A stretch of DNA of 64,000 nucleotides from Kudoa neothunni (Eukaryota; Cnidaria), in the NCBI GenBank assembly GCA_964304625.1, contig OZ199840.1, positions 7,564,001 through 7,628,000 on the forward strand. The letters are read 5' to 3'. A program made the position numbers and the translations under genes. Of this stretch, positions 51,840 through 64,000 are shown piece after piece (position 1 is the first letter of the stretch; each line of letters starts with the position of its first letter). Under the pieces are notes generated by a model that saw only the letters and a list, made by a program, of their open reading frames with translations, made no database searches and had not been told where the DNA came from.

Positions 51840-52304
51840 CAGTCGAACCCCGTTCATCCCAAAATCGCGCTATCGGAATGATTTTTTAAAACTCGTTTGA
51901 AAATGACGTAGATTCTAAATAAAAAATTTCATTTAATCGAAATAACTTTTTTCTGGATTTTCGGATAAAAATGCCTTAAACTATGGATTAGCATCTGGTT
52001 AAAATGGCACCTACGTTTATTTTTTTGATACACATGTTCGTTATTAATCCAATTTAAGTTTACGTTGGATCTAGAAATATTGTGCCTTAAACTAATGTTT
52101 TCGCATTGTATTCACTATAATAACCTATATATAGTAGAATTTTCTTTAAAAATATAAAACAAATATTAAAAAATAAAGTATGTAATCAACCTACAATATT
52201 CCCCGCCGCACATGCAAATTCATCGAACTTCGTTTAACCGAAAGTTCAACATCCGAAAGGAAAATGTCAGGTCACAACATTTTCGGATAAACAGGGTCCG
52301 ACTG
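51840..52304. mobile_element. pogo/Tigger-like MITE upstream of TMC
   Basis: The left end CAGTCGAACCCCGTTCATC and right end, reverse-complemented, CAGTCGGACCCTGTTTATC are characteristic Tigger/pogo terminal repeats. Each is flanked by TA (51838-51839, 52305-52306). 465 bp, non-coding, with several internal tcgaaa/ttcgga motifs. It ends 282 bp before the proposed TMC start. Confidence 0.82.
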
Positions 52305-52586
52305 TATATATATAGATAGATCAGAATAATCAAGTTACGATTTAGAGTAAGTGTTATAACACCACAGTATACTAATAAGGACTTAGCCGATTAATTTTAA
52401 TAATTCTGGCGATCATTTAACTTTAAATGAGAAAATCGGTGCCAATAACAAATATACAATTTAAGTTAGAAGATCGGCTATGCCGATTTCAATTCAGTGG
52501 AAAATTCGCTCTATATAATTCATTGTCAATCGCAAGATCCTAATCCCTCAATTTCATTATCGAACTTAATCAATATCCTATTTAAT

Positions 52587-55500
52587 ATGATGAATCAAAC
52601 AGGTGCCAATAAAAGTAAAAGCATACATTCGTTGGATGATTGCACTCTGGAGAGGAATAACCAAGAAAAAGTTCTAACCAAAACCACCAAACGCGTCCCA
52701 ACCAGGTACAGTGTCGACGTAGGTAATGGTCGGCCACTCATGGAGAAGCAAGTCTCGCCAAATCCGTCCATAAACATTGATATTATTCCACATGAGGGCT
52801 CGTCCGATTCTAAACCGACAGTTCAGCATAGTCGTCGAGTCGACAAACGGGGTGGTATTGGGCGTCGAAGGAGCAAAAGTAGGGATTACATCAATTACAG
52901 ATATTCTCGAGCTGGAACTAGGGCAAAAAATCGTCTTAATTTCTATGGTGAAACGCCATTTGACAGCGAATGTACAGAACCGTCGAGAGTAAGCCTTTCC
53001 AAATTAGAGTTGAGTATCCTCAATGTATTGGATGAGGAAATTGGTCAATCATCAAAAGGCGACACTCCCAAAAAAAGTCCTGACCAAAGTTCTCGACACC
53101 CAATGAGTTCTCTGGTTAAAAAAAAACAAATTATACAAAATCGAGAAGGATTGACTAATAACGAGAATGCACCCACACATGATAATCAGTTGGAGTTGGG
53201 TTGTAACGAGCTGAGTAAACGACGCTATCGATACAAATCTCCTGCCAACAACGATATAGAAATGCGCAGTTCACGTCGAATGCAAGTAGATTGTATTTTT
53301 AGATTAATTTTTACAACAAAATCAATCATAGAAAAACAAGTTTCGTCCAGTATCCAAAATTGTGGACGTAACGCCACGTGAAACCACTACTATCGAACCA
53401 CCAACGACGAATCAAGGTATTTTTAAAACTAGTCTTAAATCCCATATATTACATATTATTAAAATATAATAATAATAATAATAATTTATTTTTGCACACA
53501 TTATTATAGTCTATATACATTTATTTATATTGTATGTAGATCATTTTACGTCAATTCACGATAAAAATTTCCTACAAACATTTAAAAAATACCGTCAGCA
53601 ATTACAAAATAACGCCATCACAATTATCAATAAGAGTGAAGAAGAAAACACTACGGAATCTGTTAATGAGCAGCATGATATTGTTGATAAAAACACAAAA
53701 ATCTTTATTGTCGAGGAGGAGGAGCAAGATTTCGAATATTTACAGAAACGTGATAAGGTTTTTGATGTAGCCATAACATATGCGAAAAAAGAGGAGACAA
53801 TTCGGGAGATACTTTACGATCCAAATCATGTGCCGAAATTTCAAAACCTAGGTTCCAAAGTTGGTAACATCTCCAAAAAGATAAACGAACCTTGGGACAA
53901 GACCATGGATAATATGACCAAAAAATATGGTGCTGTCGTTAGAAGAATATTCAATTATTACAAAATCGCTGCTTTGATGAATTTCATCTACAGTGTGATT
54001 GTAGTTGTACTTATCATCCTACCTGAGGTGTTGTTAAGATACGGAATATTGGTTGAAGAACCGATCAAATATGATGTCTGCATCGACAACGCTCATACTT
54101 CAGCAATAGGCCAAAAGCCAAGCGGTGTAAGTTCAGCAAAAGGAGGCCCTGAAACAAATGTATGGGAGACGATTCAATTGGTGATAAATGATTTTTTCAC
54201 TGCGGAAGTAATCTAAACATTTTTTATCCGGCTAATACGTGTGTATGAGTCATTGGCTGTAGCTATTATATAGAACTACTTAAAAGACACCTTTATATTC
54301 TACCCATACTACACTGGAACTTCATTGCGAATCAAAGGACTAACTAATTTTATTATACCAAGAAGAGTTATATATGTGGGAACTATGTTGTTGATATATA
54401 CCATCACGGGTATTCCGGTAGTATTTATGTAAGTTACTCAATTGCTAATTAATCAACCAATTCCGATATCAGCATGGAACTATTAAATAATTCATTGGTT
54501 TATTTAGTTGTTTTAATCCATTGAATCGGTGTTTTTTTATTTTCTGGTTGATATGGAATAAAAGATATGTCATATTTTATAATCATTGTTTAAAAATTTA
54601 GATTGATCACACAATTTATTGGACGTGCTAAAATGTACTCGATGAATTTTTGTAAAACTGTCTTCTGTTCCCTTGATATGAATAAACGTAGTCAGAGAGT
54701 AATTTTAGACGGACAAGGAATGACACGACAAGCTCTAATGGTAATTATTTAATTTATTAGACAAATATAACTGGGGTAAATACGCCGCTTTTCGCTTTTC
54801 AATGTGATAAATCTCTCCTTTCCACTCTCCTCTAATAAATAATAAATTTGTCATCAAGGAACTTATTCAAAATGAAAAGGCGAAATACCGTAGGAGTAAA
54901 TCTTCCCATTTCAAGGTTTTCACGATGGTCAAGAGAACGTTCGTGTGGTTGCTCGTTGTTGCAGTACATGTGTGCTTCATACTTACTATAAGATACGTCG
55001 TCAATTTGGACTACGAGGAACAATCAAATGTACTTTACTATCCGACCAAATCTACTTAAATTTATTTTAGGAAAAAACTAAACGTTTTAAAGATTGGATA
55101 GCAAGGGAACTCAAGCCATACGCTTTTAACTTGGCCATTTTTCTTTTTCACTCCATTTTCCCGCCACTTATCGAAAAATTAGCTTCAATTGAGGATTACA
55201 CATCTAATGAATTATCTAACGTCACAACTATAAGGTTCGATTATTAATATATTTACTACAATGTTTCATCGTCATTTTCTTTAGGAACACTATACTCTAT
55301 TTGTTCCCCATTATATGGATTATATTCCCTTTCAGGATGATATCCAGTGGAGACGACTGCACGGTATCATCCTTACAAAATTTTCCGATCTTAATCAGCT
55401 CAATGTTTGATAGTGCAAGGAGCTTATTGTTGGAAAGTTGATGTATGCCATTGCAGTAACAACTTTCCTATGCGATCTTGCAAAATATTTGTTGCTACTA

Positions 55501-56589
55501 CCGTTGTACACGTATGTTTGTGATTGATATTTGACATTGCAATATTTTCACTCATAGCTATACTAAAAACTTCGTCTTAATTTTTTAAAAATTATAAACC
55601 ATAAGTTTTTTAAATAAATACATGCCAATTGATCGTACTTGACTTAAATATCAAAGATTGGTACGTTGTAGCTATTTTAATAATTATATTATCTAGGAAA
55701 ATTTCTCGATTGCTCTGCAACAAAAGATACAGACCTGCGTTCAATGTTTCCAACAACATTCTTACAATTGTATATGTGCAAGCTAATGTGATGTAAAAAT
55801 TAAAATTTTAGAGATAATTCTATCAAATAATGTGTTTAGTGCCGGGATGCCTTACTTTTTATTGGCACCAGTCATAGGATCGTTGTACTTTGTCGTATTC
55901 TTTTTTGTTTGTAAGGTAAGCTAGTATTATTTTTATCAAATTTGAAAGTCATTTTAATCAAATAATTCCACATAGCTGGGTTTGAAACTAAGGCATGCAT
56001 CCCCTCCAAGCAACTCAGCCGTCGCACCCACCGCTGTAGTCGTTATTCTAATTTACACGGTGGTTATCATCTCAGCTACACAATTCTATCTGTTCTTTTT
56101 TGAGTAACTCTTTTTGTCTTGCATCATGTTCAATAATACCTAACAACTATAGTATGAATCCAGGTGATTGTGGGGTGTTCAGGTAAGATATTCTTCCATA
56201 ATTTAACATACTAAAAAATCAACAATAATACTTTTATTTGATTCAACCACTTTATAGAAATTTTGGTTCAATGAAACGTTCCATGGATATGATATTAAAA
56301 GAATTGAAACTCGATTCCTATACGATTGTGTCCAATTTTCGTCATACACTCAGAGCTGGCCCCCTATTTATATTCATTTCGGGAATTTTTAGGTAATATT
56401 GTTTCAAATATATTATGAATATTTTTCCTTGATAGCATTTTTATGATGGTAACTTTTTCAAATGCAGCATTCCAAAAGAAGCGTCGAAAGCTACTCAAGG
56501 CTGCCGTTTCAGAGGTAACGTCCATGCTTGGTATTAATAATGCTACTTCATTCTTCTTGTAGAATATACATGAAAAAACCCCTCTTTAA
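52587..56589 (+). CDS. Transmembrane channel-like (TMC) family protein
   Basis: Integral membrane protein of the TMC family, related to the animal mechanotransduction channel subunits. The first exon (52587-53289) encodes a basic, disordered N-terminus of about 230 residues. After short exons at 53332-53416 and 53540-54207 comes the family's pre-TM1 block (NEPWDKTMDNMTKKYGAVVRR then TM1 IAALMNFIYSVIVVVLIIL). Later exons give FIFYPYYTG, FCKTVFCSLD, KVFTMVKRTFVWLLVVAVHV, FPPLIEKLASIEDYTSNE (as in TMC) and NVSNNILTIVYVQANVMAGM. CGVFR follows the last TM region. Introns are about 35 to 150 nt. The end at 56589 follows ATSxQG-like basic residues and NIHEKTPL. The conserved CWETxVGQE signature is not clear: only GKLMYAIAV (about 55437) aligns. 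ATG 52587 is chosen as the first in-frame Met. Confidence 0.85.
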
Positions 56590-57083
56590 CATCCAACATC
56601 CTTTTAGTTACCATTCAACTGGCGGAGGTTCATTAAATGTGTTGTTATAAATGATTATTTTTATATATTTACTTTTTTTTCTTTCATAATATTCATTTTT
56701 ATTGGTATCGGTGTTTATATTATATAATTTTTTTCTCCGCTCTCTCTGAAAATAGTTCAATATTTTGTTTTATTTTTACAGGTTTCTAAGAAAACCTTTT
56801 ATTATAATTTAGATAAATTAAGATAATTATGTTAATTCTGTAATAATTTGAGTCCACTAATTTTTTTCATCACTACCAATAAATCCGTAAATTCACTAAA
56901 CGTCAACTTAATCCGTTTAGAGCTGTTTATATGTTAAATTCACCGGTATTTCTAAATATCACCAGATTGAAAATTTATTATTCATGAGAGACACATTCTT
57001 TCAATACAAAAATAAATCATGTTAATCTGCGAATTATAGGGCTCAACTTATTCTCTATTATCCGCCTTTCGAAATATTTTTAA
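56590..57083. other. TMC 3' flank
   Basis: AT-rich with T-rich runs. No gene seen. Confidence 0.4.
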
Positions 57084-58272
57084 CCCTCTCTCTCAAGACT
57101 CTGGGGTCTATTGGACTCCAAATCATAATTAATTAATCCAGTATTATATATGTAATAATCATTCTTAAAATTCTATCCAATCTCCTAACTTACAATATTT
57201 TTCATTCTTTTAAAATCTCAAGTCGAGTGAATAAAAGTAAGGCATAGAAAAAAAACTATCCTCTAAGGACTTTTGGGGTCCAATGGACCCCACCACCTTT
57301 TTTGGTCAGTGTGCCTTAAAAATAAATAAAAATGTAACTACACAAGTATTATTCATTTATTCACATAAAAATTTATAAATATGTTATGAAATTAATTGAT
57401 TAATTAATGTTTATTTTTCGTAAGGACTTAATTATTCGCACGTGACCGATAATTAAAATTGATATGGTAAACCTTCATTTACACATATAAAGTAAATTTG
57501 TAGAAACATAAAAATAAATATAATCTATTCGAACAAATTTAATAATTAAACTCAGTCCCCTTTGAAATGAAATCTTCCAAATAATTGATATATTGATTAT
57601 TTATTCACAAATTATGTTTGTGAAAAAGACAAAAAGCAACCTAACATGGTTTAACGTGCTGAGTACAATAGAAAGAAGGGCCAGCCGGGTTTTTCATGAT
57701 ATTTGCTTTGCCGATTTTTGATGTTATCAGTTTACTAAAACCCTGTATAATATCACTTAATTGATTATTAGGTCTTCAGTATTTACACACTCCACCAATT
57801 CAATCGACGTTCCTGATTATTCCGTACAGTGTTCTTCAAATTCATTTCCCAAAGATTGAAATTCATCAAGACACTCACCAGTTTTACTCATTTTTGTGCG
57901 GGAAATGCGGGATCGGGTGACATTATTTGAGCAGAGTAACAATACGCTCTTGAACGATAATTTAAAATATTTATCAATAAATAAATTCACTTGAATTGTT
58001 GATTTTTCAAAAATTTAAGAATATTCAACAACGGTTTTATGTTTTATATAACGATTATTTGGGATCCAGCCCTACACGTTGCCGACGAAACTATGACGGA
58101 TTAATTACACAAAATGCTTGACTCTTTTCTTCAAATTTATCCGGTAGAAACTTTTTAAACTGTATAAAATGATATATCTATATTTATTAAGTTAATTCAT
58201 CAAATAAAAAACTGGGGTCTTGTGGACCCCAAAAATCTTCGAAGGGTGATCGTTTTCGCTGACCATAGAGGG
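57084..58272. mobile_element. Non-autonomous piggyBac-type element
   Basis: TTAA on both sides (57080-57083, 58273-58276) and ends starting CCCTCT. Subterminal palindromic motifs ggggtctattggactcc (about 57107) and ggggtcttgtggacccc (about 58214), with a third copy ggggtccaatggacccc inside (about 57275), are a piggyBac-like trait. No transposase remains. Length about 1.2 kb. Confidence 0.82.
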
Positions 58273-59182
58273 TTAATGATAGCGTTCTTTCAATTTATAT
58301 GACCGACTAGGACTTAATTTAAAAAACTAAATAATAGTTAAGATTAATCTATTCCATTGTACACGAAATTATAAAAAAGACATATGAGCGATAATGTTGG
58401 TTTGTGAATTTTAGCATTCCATTTAAAATATTACGCTTATATTCATTAATTTTTAGTATTTATGTTACGTTTTTATTTTTATAACTTTTCCTAAGGAAAA
58501 TTTTTATATTAATTCGATTAAACTTTTATTTGTATGGATTTTTAATAAGGTTTAAAAAATTCATTCATTTAATATATATTGCATTTGTTGTATTTAGACT
58601 GGAAATAATAAAAAGAATGTTAAATGTTTATAAGAAATAATTAGTAAGGGGGAAAATTTAGCACTAATATATGTTGTATTCGAAAAATTGTTAATAAATA
58701 CTCTCATATTTATCGTATTAATCAAAGATTTGTTCATTAAAATTCACCATTTTCTAATATAATTTTAGGCATAAACCTTTTTTTAAATAAGAACAACAAA
58801 CAATGATTTAATTATTGATGACTGCTCACAATAGGTGGAAACGAGTTAAAGTACATTTTTAGTAGTATCTAGAGCAAAATTTTGAGCTTTGGTCGGGATT
58901 GGACATATTCTGCTTTGAAAAATTTATCTAAATTACAAAAATACCTCAATCCGTAGAGAAAGGGGTTTAACTAAAAATCTCTTTGGATTCCAATCTTTTA
59001 TAGAATATGGCACATGAAATTAAAATCATATACGAAAAGAGGTTATTTTACTAATATTTTTTATATTTAAAATATTTAATGCGCCAATAAAAACACATTT
59101 TCATACGACACATTAATACTACCAATAAAATAAATGTTTCAACTAATAAATAAGTCAATCTATAAACTTAATCATACTATTT
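58273..59182. other. Intergenic, 3' of the coiled-coil gene
   Basis: AT-rich with no supported gene; it contains the minus-strand 3' UTR of the gene ending at 59183. Confidence 0.4.
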
Positions 59183-62100
59183 TTATGCTTTAACGTAAAT
59201 GTCTTCACATTTACTGTAAATTTCATTCCTTTTGATGCTTCTGTATCGTAGTACAGCACCAGCGACTGCAATAGCAACCATGGCCACAGCAGCAATAGTC
59301 ATAATAACTTTATAATAATCTTTAGATGAAATACTTCTAATCTCCCCTACTGCTGCAGCATATTGAGGTGAATCTATAGATTCATTTTCCTGATCATTGG
59401 GTGTCTCAGGACCTTCGTTGTTATCTTTCGTTTCTTCGGTAGTCTCACTTGCTTCAGTTAATGATACGTTACTTATTAACGTTTTAGCATATGTTTCATC
59501 ATTTTTTATAGCATCATCAAGATTGTTCCTGAAAGTTCCAGCTTCTGAGGGGATAATTGCTTTAATTTCACCATTATACTTTCTAATTTGAACAGGATTA
59601 CTATTTTGAGTCAAGAAATCCACGATTGCTGAGATTAATGAGGTGTATTCTTTATACAGCGTGTCAAACTCACTATCGCTAGTTTCAGACATAATTTTCC
59701 TTGATAATGAATCAATTTTTGTTAAGAAGTCGTTGATTTGAGATTTTTTATCAGAATATTCTCTATCAAGGGTGTTCTTTTCATTAGCATAATGCGAAGA
59801 TCCTGCCAAAATGGCTGTCGAAACTATTTTCATATTCTCATCAAACATTTTCGTCAGTCTTTGTTCTTCAGTTTCCATTTCAATATTTTTCATTTTCAAG
59901 TTCTGGGGAATATCACTTGTTAACTCATTAGCTTTGGCTACAATTTCATTATGTGCATGTTCGTACTGGTTATACTTTGTGAGAGTTTCAGATTTCTCTT
60001 TGGTTAATAAATCCATCTGTGATTTACCAACAGTTGAAATTTTGGCTTCTTCATTCTTTATCAAATTACTATTTGATATGTATTGAGCCTCGAAAGATTC
60101 CAAGAAGCTACCAAGCTTTTCCTTCTTTTTAATGAGTTTTTTGGTAGCTTCGTCTATTGTAGATGCTGTTTCGCTGAGTGAATCCAGATCCCTGAAGTAT
60201 GATTTATGTTTATTTTTTTGATCAAAAACGCTTTGAGAGTATTTTTCACTTGTTTGTAATTCTTCAGCAGTCTCGCTAACTAATTTGTTTTTGAGAGTCG
60301 ACAACTGTTCCAAGTTACTTTCCATAGTGTCGGTTATAGTTTGGAATAATTTAAACTTTGTTTTCAACTCAATGTTCACTTTTTCAATGTTATTCATAGT
60401 CTCACTATTTAATAATGCAGAATCATTGCCATTAAGAGCATTGTAGTTTTCAATCAGATCAATAATGGCATTCTTAGTTTCTTGCAAAGTTTCAATATTC
60501 TTGTCATAGCTGGTTGAAATTGAAGAATATTTTTGTTCATGATTGTTTAATGTAGTCTCTTTTTGAGGAAAAGATTCACCATAAGAAACTTTCAAGCCAT
60601 GGAAATTCATAAAATTACTATTTACCGAGAACTTTCCTCTCAGAAGATGAGCAATTATTTGACTTGTGCTAATTTTTTTAATTTCATCCACCTTTTCGTT
60701 AGCTTTTTTGATGGATTTGGAATAATACTCGTCATCTATTTTAATATCATCTTTTTGTTTTTTGAGTATTTCTTGGTACTTTTTAAGTAAACTGCTGAGT
60801 TGTTCTTTCATGTGTGGGTAACGAGTTTCATCTTTGATTTCGACTAATTGCAATCCATTGCCAAGAGAATCCACCATACCCCTTATGTTGATTCTTAATA
60901 TTTGTAATTTCTTCGACGGAAATATCTTTCAATGATATCAATTTTTTAATTTCTTCAGAGGTCACAGTAATATTATTCCCAATATTTTCACAGGACGCTT
61001 CATAGTTGCGAATATCTTGTGATAGTTGGTTAGTGTCACTTTTGAGATTTAAATTCAAATTTGAAGTTTCTTGTGATATTGATGATTCAAATTGATCAGG
61101 CATTGTATTTTTCTTAGTTAACAGGCGCGTTTTCGCACGTTCAATATTGGCATAATCTTGGGCTAATTTTTGGGATCGTTCGGTGATATCATTCACAAGT
61201 ACTTTATTACTGTTTATTTCGGATTGAACCTTAATAAGTTTAGATTTTAATTCTAAAACTTTTGGCGTAATTTTTTTCAATTTATTTTCGGTATCACCAA
61301 GTAATTTAGTAAACATAACGGATAATTTATCAGCTTCATCTTTGAGGAACGAGGTTTTATTTTTGGCGACTGACAACTTGAAATTATCATTATCCGTCAT
61401 TACTTTTTTTAGGGTCTTAGATTCTGCTTCCAAACTATCTTCCAATGTTTTTAGTTGATTTATATCAATATTGGATTGATGGGACAAAAATTTTATTACC
61501 AATTGGTCCTTTCTTTTATCAATATCATTCAACGTGGCGGTAGGATTTTCAAAAACGAAACTTTCACCTAATTTTTTGAGATTAAGTTGCTCGATATATC
61601 CAGGAATTTCTATTGTTTTTAGGGCGTTGATATCAGATTTTAAGGTTTCGTAGGTGTCTAAAGTATTTTTATTGTCATTTTTCAACTGGTTGAAAGTTGT
61701 TTGGAACTTTTTAATATTATCAGTAACTTGACGATTCAAATTTTCCGCATTTTCAAATATAACTTTTAACTTTTTGTCATACGATTCTTTGGTTGTAGCC
61801 AAAAAATCATAAATTTTTTCGTTTAATTTGTTACCGTCAAACACACGGTCACTCACTTCTTTTATTGAGTTGAGTTGTTCGATGCTTGACACAAAATCAC
61901 TAACATTATCTTTTATAGGTTTCATGTGGTTAATTGCTTTAGAAGTGGCCTGAGATAAATCGTTTATACGTTGCAAAATTTCCGAACGTTCGCTTTCAAG
62001 TTGTCTAGTTTTGGAATTCTGATTTTCATACGATTGAAGCACAGCTTTTAATTCTTTAATTTTTTGTTTCATTTTATTCGACAACTCTGTCGAGATGTGG

Positions 62101-63002
62101 GAGCTCTTTGATGCAAAAAAACTTTCTGTATTTGCTAGCAAAAGTTTAATTTCTTCTACTTTGTCGATCGACACACTACGAATATCTATACCATTTAGAA
62201 GTACGATGAAATTTTGAGAATTATTTGAATAGGTGTTGAACAATTCTGGTGTGTATGGTGCGAGAAGAGTTCGCATCTCAGCTTTAATACTTTCAAAATG
62301 TGGATCCATTGCAGTTACCATTCTTTGATAGAAATGAGAATATTTTTCATTTCTCACTTTAAGTGACGCCGTTAGCTCAGTAACAGGATCAAAATCGCAG
62401 TCATACAAACTTACTTGTAATGATGCTAGTTTTGATATAAAATAATTAAGTTGTGGTAAGGAATTATTTGCGTGAGGAAGTTGCGTCTGAAGATTAGGTT
62501 TTAAATCCCTTAAATAACAATTTGCAAAGGTACCAACAAATATGTCTCTTTTAAATTGAAGCTCTTTGTCTAAAAATGATTTACTTTCCACAATGATGTC
62601 CTGGATTTTATCTATCATGTTGATTGTTGATTGAAGTTTTTGGTAGCACGTAAGAGCAATATCGCAACGATCTCTAACCTTTTCATAAAAATCAGAAGTA
62701 ATGAGATCGTGGCCAATTTTGTTAAACGGAGTTATTTTGTAGATTTTATAGCTTGAGTACATTGTTTTCACTTCTCTCAACATTAATTGGTTGATTTTCT
62801 CTTCAGTATAAAGATCTTTTTGGGATTCGTAATTTCTCTTAATGGATAGAAGATGGGCCATTTTTCCTTCGACTCTTTCAACTGACGAGTGTAATGTTCT
62901 ATATGCTTCCAAATATTCTTTCCTTATTCGAACATATATCTGGCATGGGCCATTCATATCACTGTAGTCTATTTCAGCAGTGGAAATTGATGACAGTATC
63001 AT
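59183..63002 (-). CDS. Large coiled-coil type I membrane protein, unknown family
   Basis: Two long minus-strand frames overlap out of phase by 50 nt. A 31-nt intron at 60844-60874 (GTGGAT...ATTAG) joins them exactly in phase and yields 1,262 residues. The N-terminus has a hydrophobic run (LLMILSSISTAE, the first part coded before ATG 63002, so a short upstream exon probably supplies the start of a signal peptide). Residues to about 260 are Cys-containing (NGPCQIYVRI, RCDIALTCYQKL, FANCYLRDL, YDCDFDPV). About 900 residues of Lys/Glu/Asn/Ser-rich coiled coil follow, almost Cys-free. An acidic stretch (ETTEETKDNNEGPETPN) precedes one TM segment (VIMTIAAVAMVAIAVAGAVL) and a 24-residue tail with a Cys. 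The topology suggests an extracellular stalk anchored in a membrane. Layout recalls parasite adhesins of other phyla, but I claim no homology. Confidence 0.75.
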
Positions 63003-63256
63003 CAATAATACTGAATCTAAGCGACTAATTAGTTAATATAAACAATAATGTTGTTTACATATTAATTGATTTAACATAGTTGATAACTTTGGTATGACTT
63101 CTGGTGTTCCTTACAAACCTTTTGTTAGATTAATTTATTAGGCTACGATGAAATCGAGAATATATACAAGAAAAATTTTAATCAGCCTATTTAGATTATA
63201 TTTATAATAACAATAAATATTGATTATATATACTTATTGTTTTCTAAAGATATTAA

Positions 63257-63905
63257 ATAGGTTAAATAAGGTAATAAGGAAGTGTCTATTAGCTCGAACG
63301 TGTCCATTGACCCGAACAAATTGTTTTTGCCTATTTAGGGGATTCTTTTTATAGTTGAATGATTCAAACAATTATTCAAATGGATTATATATTAATGTGA
63401 AAAAAATAAAAGAATTTTGTCTTTAGGGATCTGTGATATAACTCGTTACTTAGGAAAGACCCATCCTCATCATTGTAATTTATCGCTGTAAATGCTCCAT
63501 TTTCCTCATAAACTTGTTTAACATTTGAATGGAATATTTTTATGATTTTTTATCAGTAAGAAATTTATTCGTTCCACGTATTGTGCAATAATAATTTTCT
63601 GATATGATATATCCGTGTTATATTCATAGTTTTAAATGCATTCACTGTTTTAATCGTGTTATTTTGTATTTTCAATATTTTTGAATTGATTTCATCCATA
63701 TGAATGGTTGTCGTAAACCCGAAACTCCAAATGGCTTCAAATGTCCGACATTGATATTTTTTATAATATCGGTGTAAAATCACTCAATGTAAATAAATGT
63801 TGTGAATATGATTTTTATATTTGAAAATGAATCCAATTTATTGATTTATACCTAATTTAATGTCACCTAATCAGGACACTTCGCATACTCCCTTATTTAG
63901 ACTTC
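63257..63905. mobile_element. mariner-like MITE candidate
   Basis: The left tract (taaataaggtaataaggaag then tgtctattag, 63260-63295) is matched in inverted orientation by the right tract (reverse complement taaataagggagtatgcgaa then gtgtcctgattag, about 63866-63900). Between them, a 72-codon minus-strand frame (63565-63783) has no clear family and may be chance or a residue of transposase. Exact termini and TA duplication are not fixed. Confidence 0.55.
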
Positions 63906-64000
63906 GCATACAAACTGAATTTTGACGATACTAGTTGGAATTTAATGTTCTCAATTAAAATATTTAATTGTTATTATTCAGTATAACAATTTTATTCATA

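Noticed and set aside
59397-60790. Four + strand frames opposite the coiled-coil gene
   Set aside because: They are reverse-strand shadows of a long coiled-coil coding region with a strong codon pattern on the minus strand.
63565-63783. 72-codon minus-strand frame
   Set aside because: Lies inside a probable MITE and shows no transposase motif; treated as chance.

Overview
This is an AT-rich eukaryotic window with intron-dense but compact genes and a heavy load of decayed DNA transposons. I recognise seven host genes: NDC80, RPB11 (POLR2J), INTS3, RNF113A/CWC24, a PLPP6-type PAP2 phosphatase, 2-oxoglutarate dehydrogenase E1 (OGDH) and a TMC-family membrane protein. Together they point to an animal or a close relative. 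Most introns are about 24 to 120 nt, and some appear to be only 24, 31 and 33 nt. A small, fast-evolving (possibly parasitic) animal with a reduced genome would fit, for example a myxozoan, orthonectid or dicyemid, but this is inference and the lineage is not proven. I see no LTR retroelement, virus, CRISPR, rRNA or convincing tRNA.

Layout. 0.2-3.1 kb: ZSWIM3-like Mutator (MULE) transposase remnant. 3.85-8.7 kb (+): NDC80 in 15 exons; one 2.3-kb intron is filled with hAT-type repeats. 9.0-9.6 kb (-): two small unknown genes, one Lys/Asp-rich and one Cys-rich. 11.0-11.4 kb (+): RPB11. 13.4-19.8 kb (-): INTS3. 20.3-21.1 kb: a GC-rich block abutting a hAT-type repeat. 21.8-23.0 kb (+): RNF113A. 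25.1-26.9 kb: a hAT transposase remnant interrupted by a second hAT. 27.4-29.0 kb (-): a small unknown gene and the PAP2 phosphatase. 29.9-34.8 kb: a Tc1-like remnant, then a nested cluster in which a 3.5-kb hAT element with an exact 8-bp target duplication holds a piggyBac with TTAA flanks and a Tc1/pogo-type MITE.

35.0-45.3 kb (-): OGDH. Its 6.1-kb intron holds a 215-bp hAT MITE and a 4-kb element with long inverted arms containing a broken hAT transposase. 46.9-48.5 kb: an unclassified element with about 42-bp terminal inverted repeats. 48.5-51.8 kb: no gene seen. 51.8-52.3 kb: pogo-like MITE. 52.6-56.6 kb (+): TMC gene. 57.1-58.3 kb: piggyBac-type MITE. 59.2-63.0 kb (-): a 1,262-residue coiled-coil single-pass membrane protein of unknown family. 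63.3-63.9 kb: mariner-like MITE.

The host genes are unrelated in function (kinetochore, transcription, snRNA 3'-end processing, splicing, isoprenoid/lipid dephosphorylation, TCA cycle, membrane channel) and read as an ordinary eukaryotic gene neighbourhood, not an operon or cluster. The most novel elements are the coiled-coil surface-type protein, the three small unknown genes, the very short introns, and several repeat families whose ends and target duplications can be read directly.
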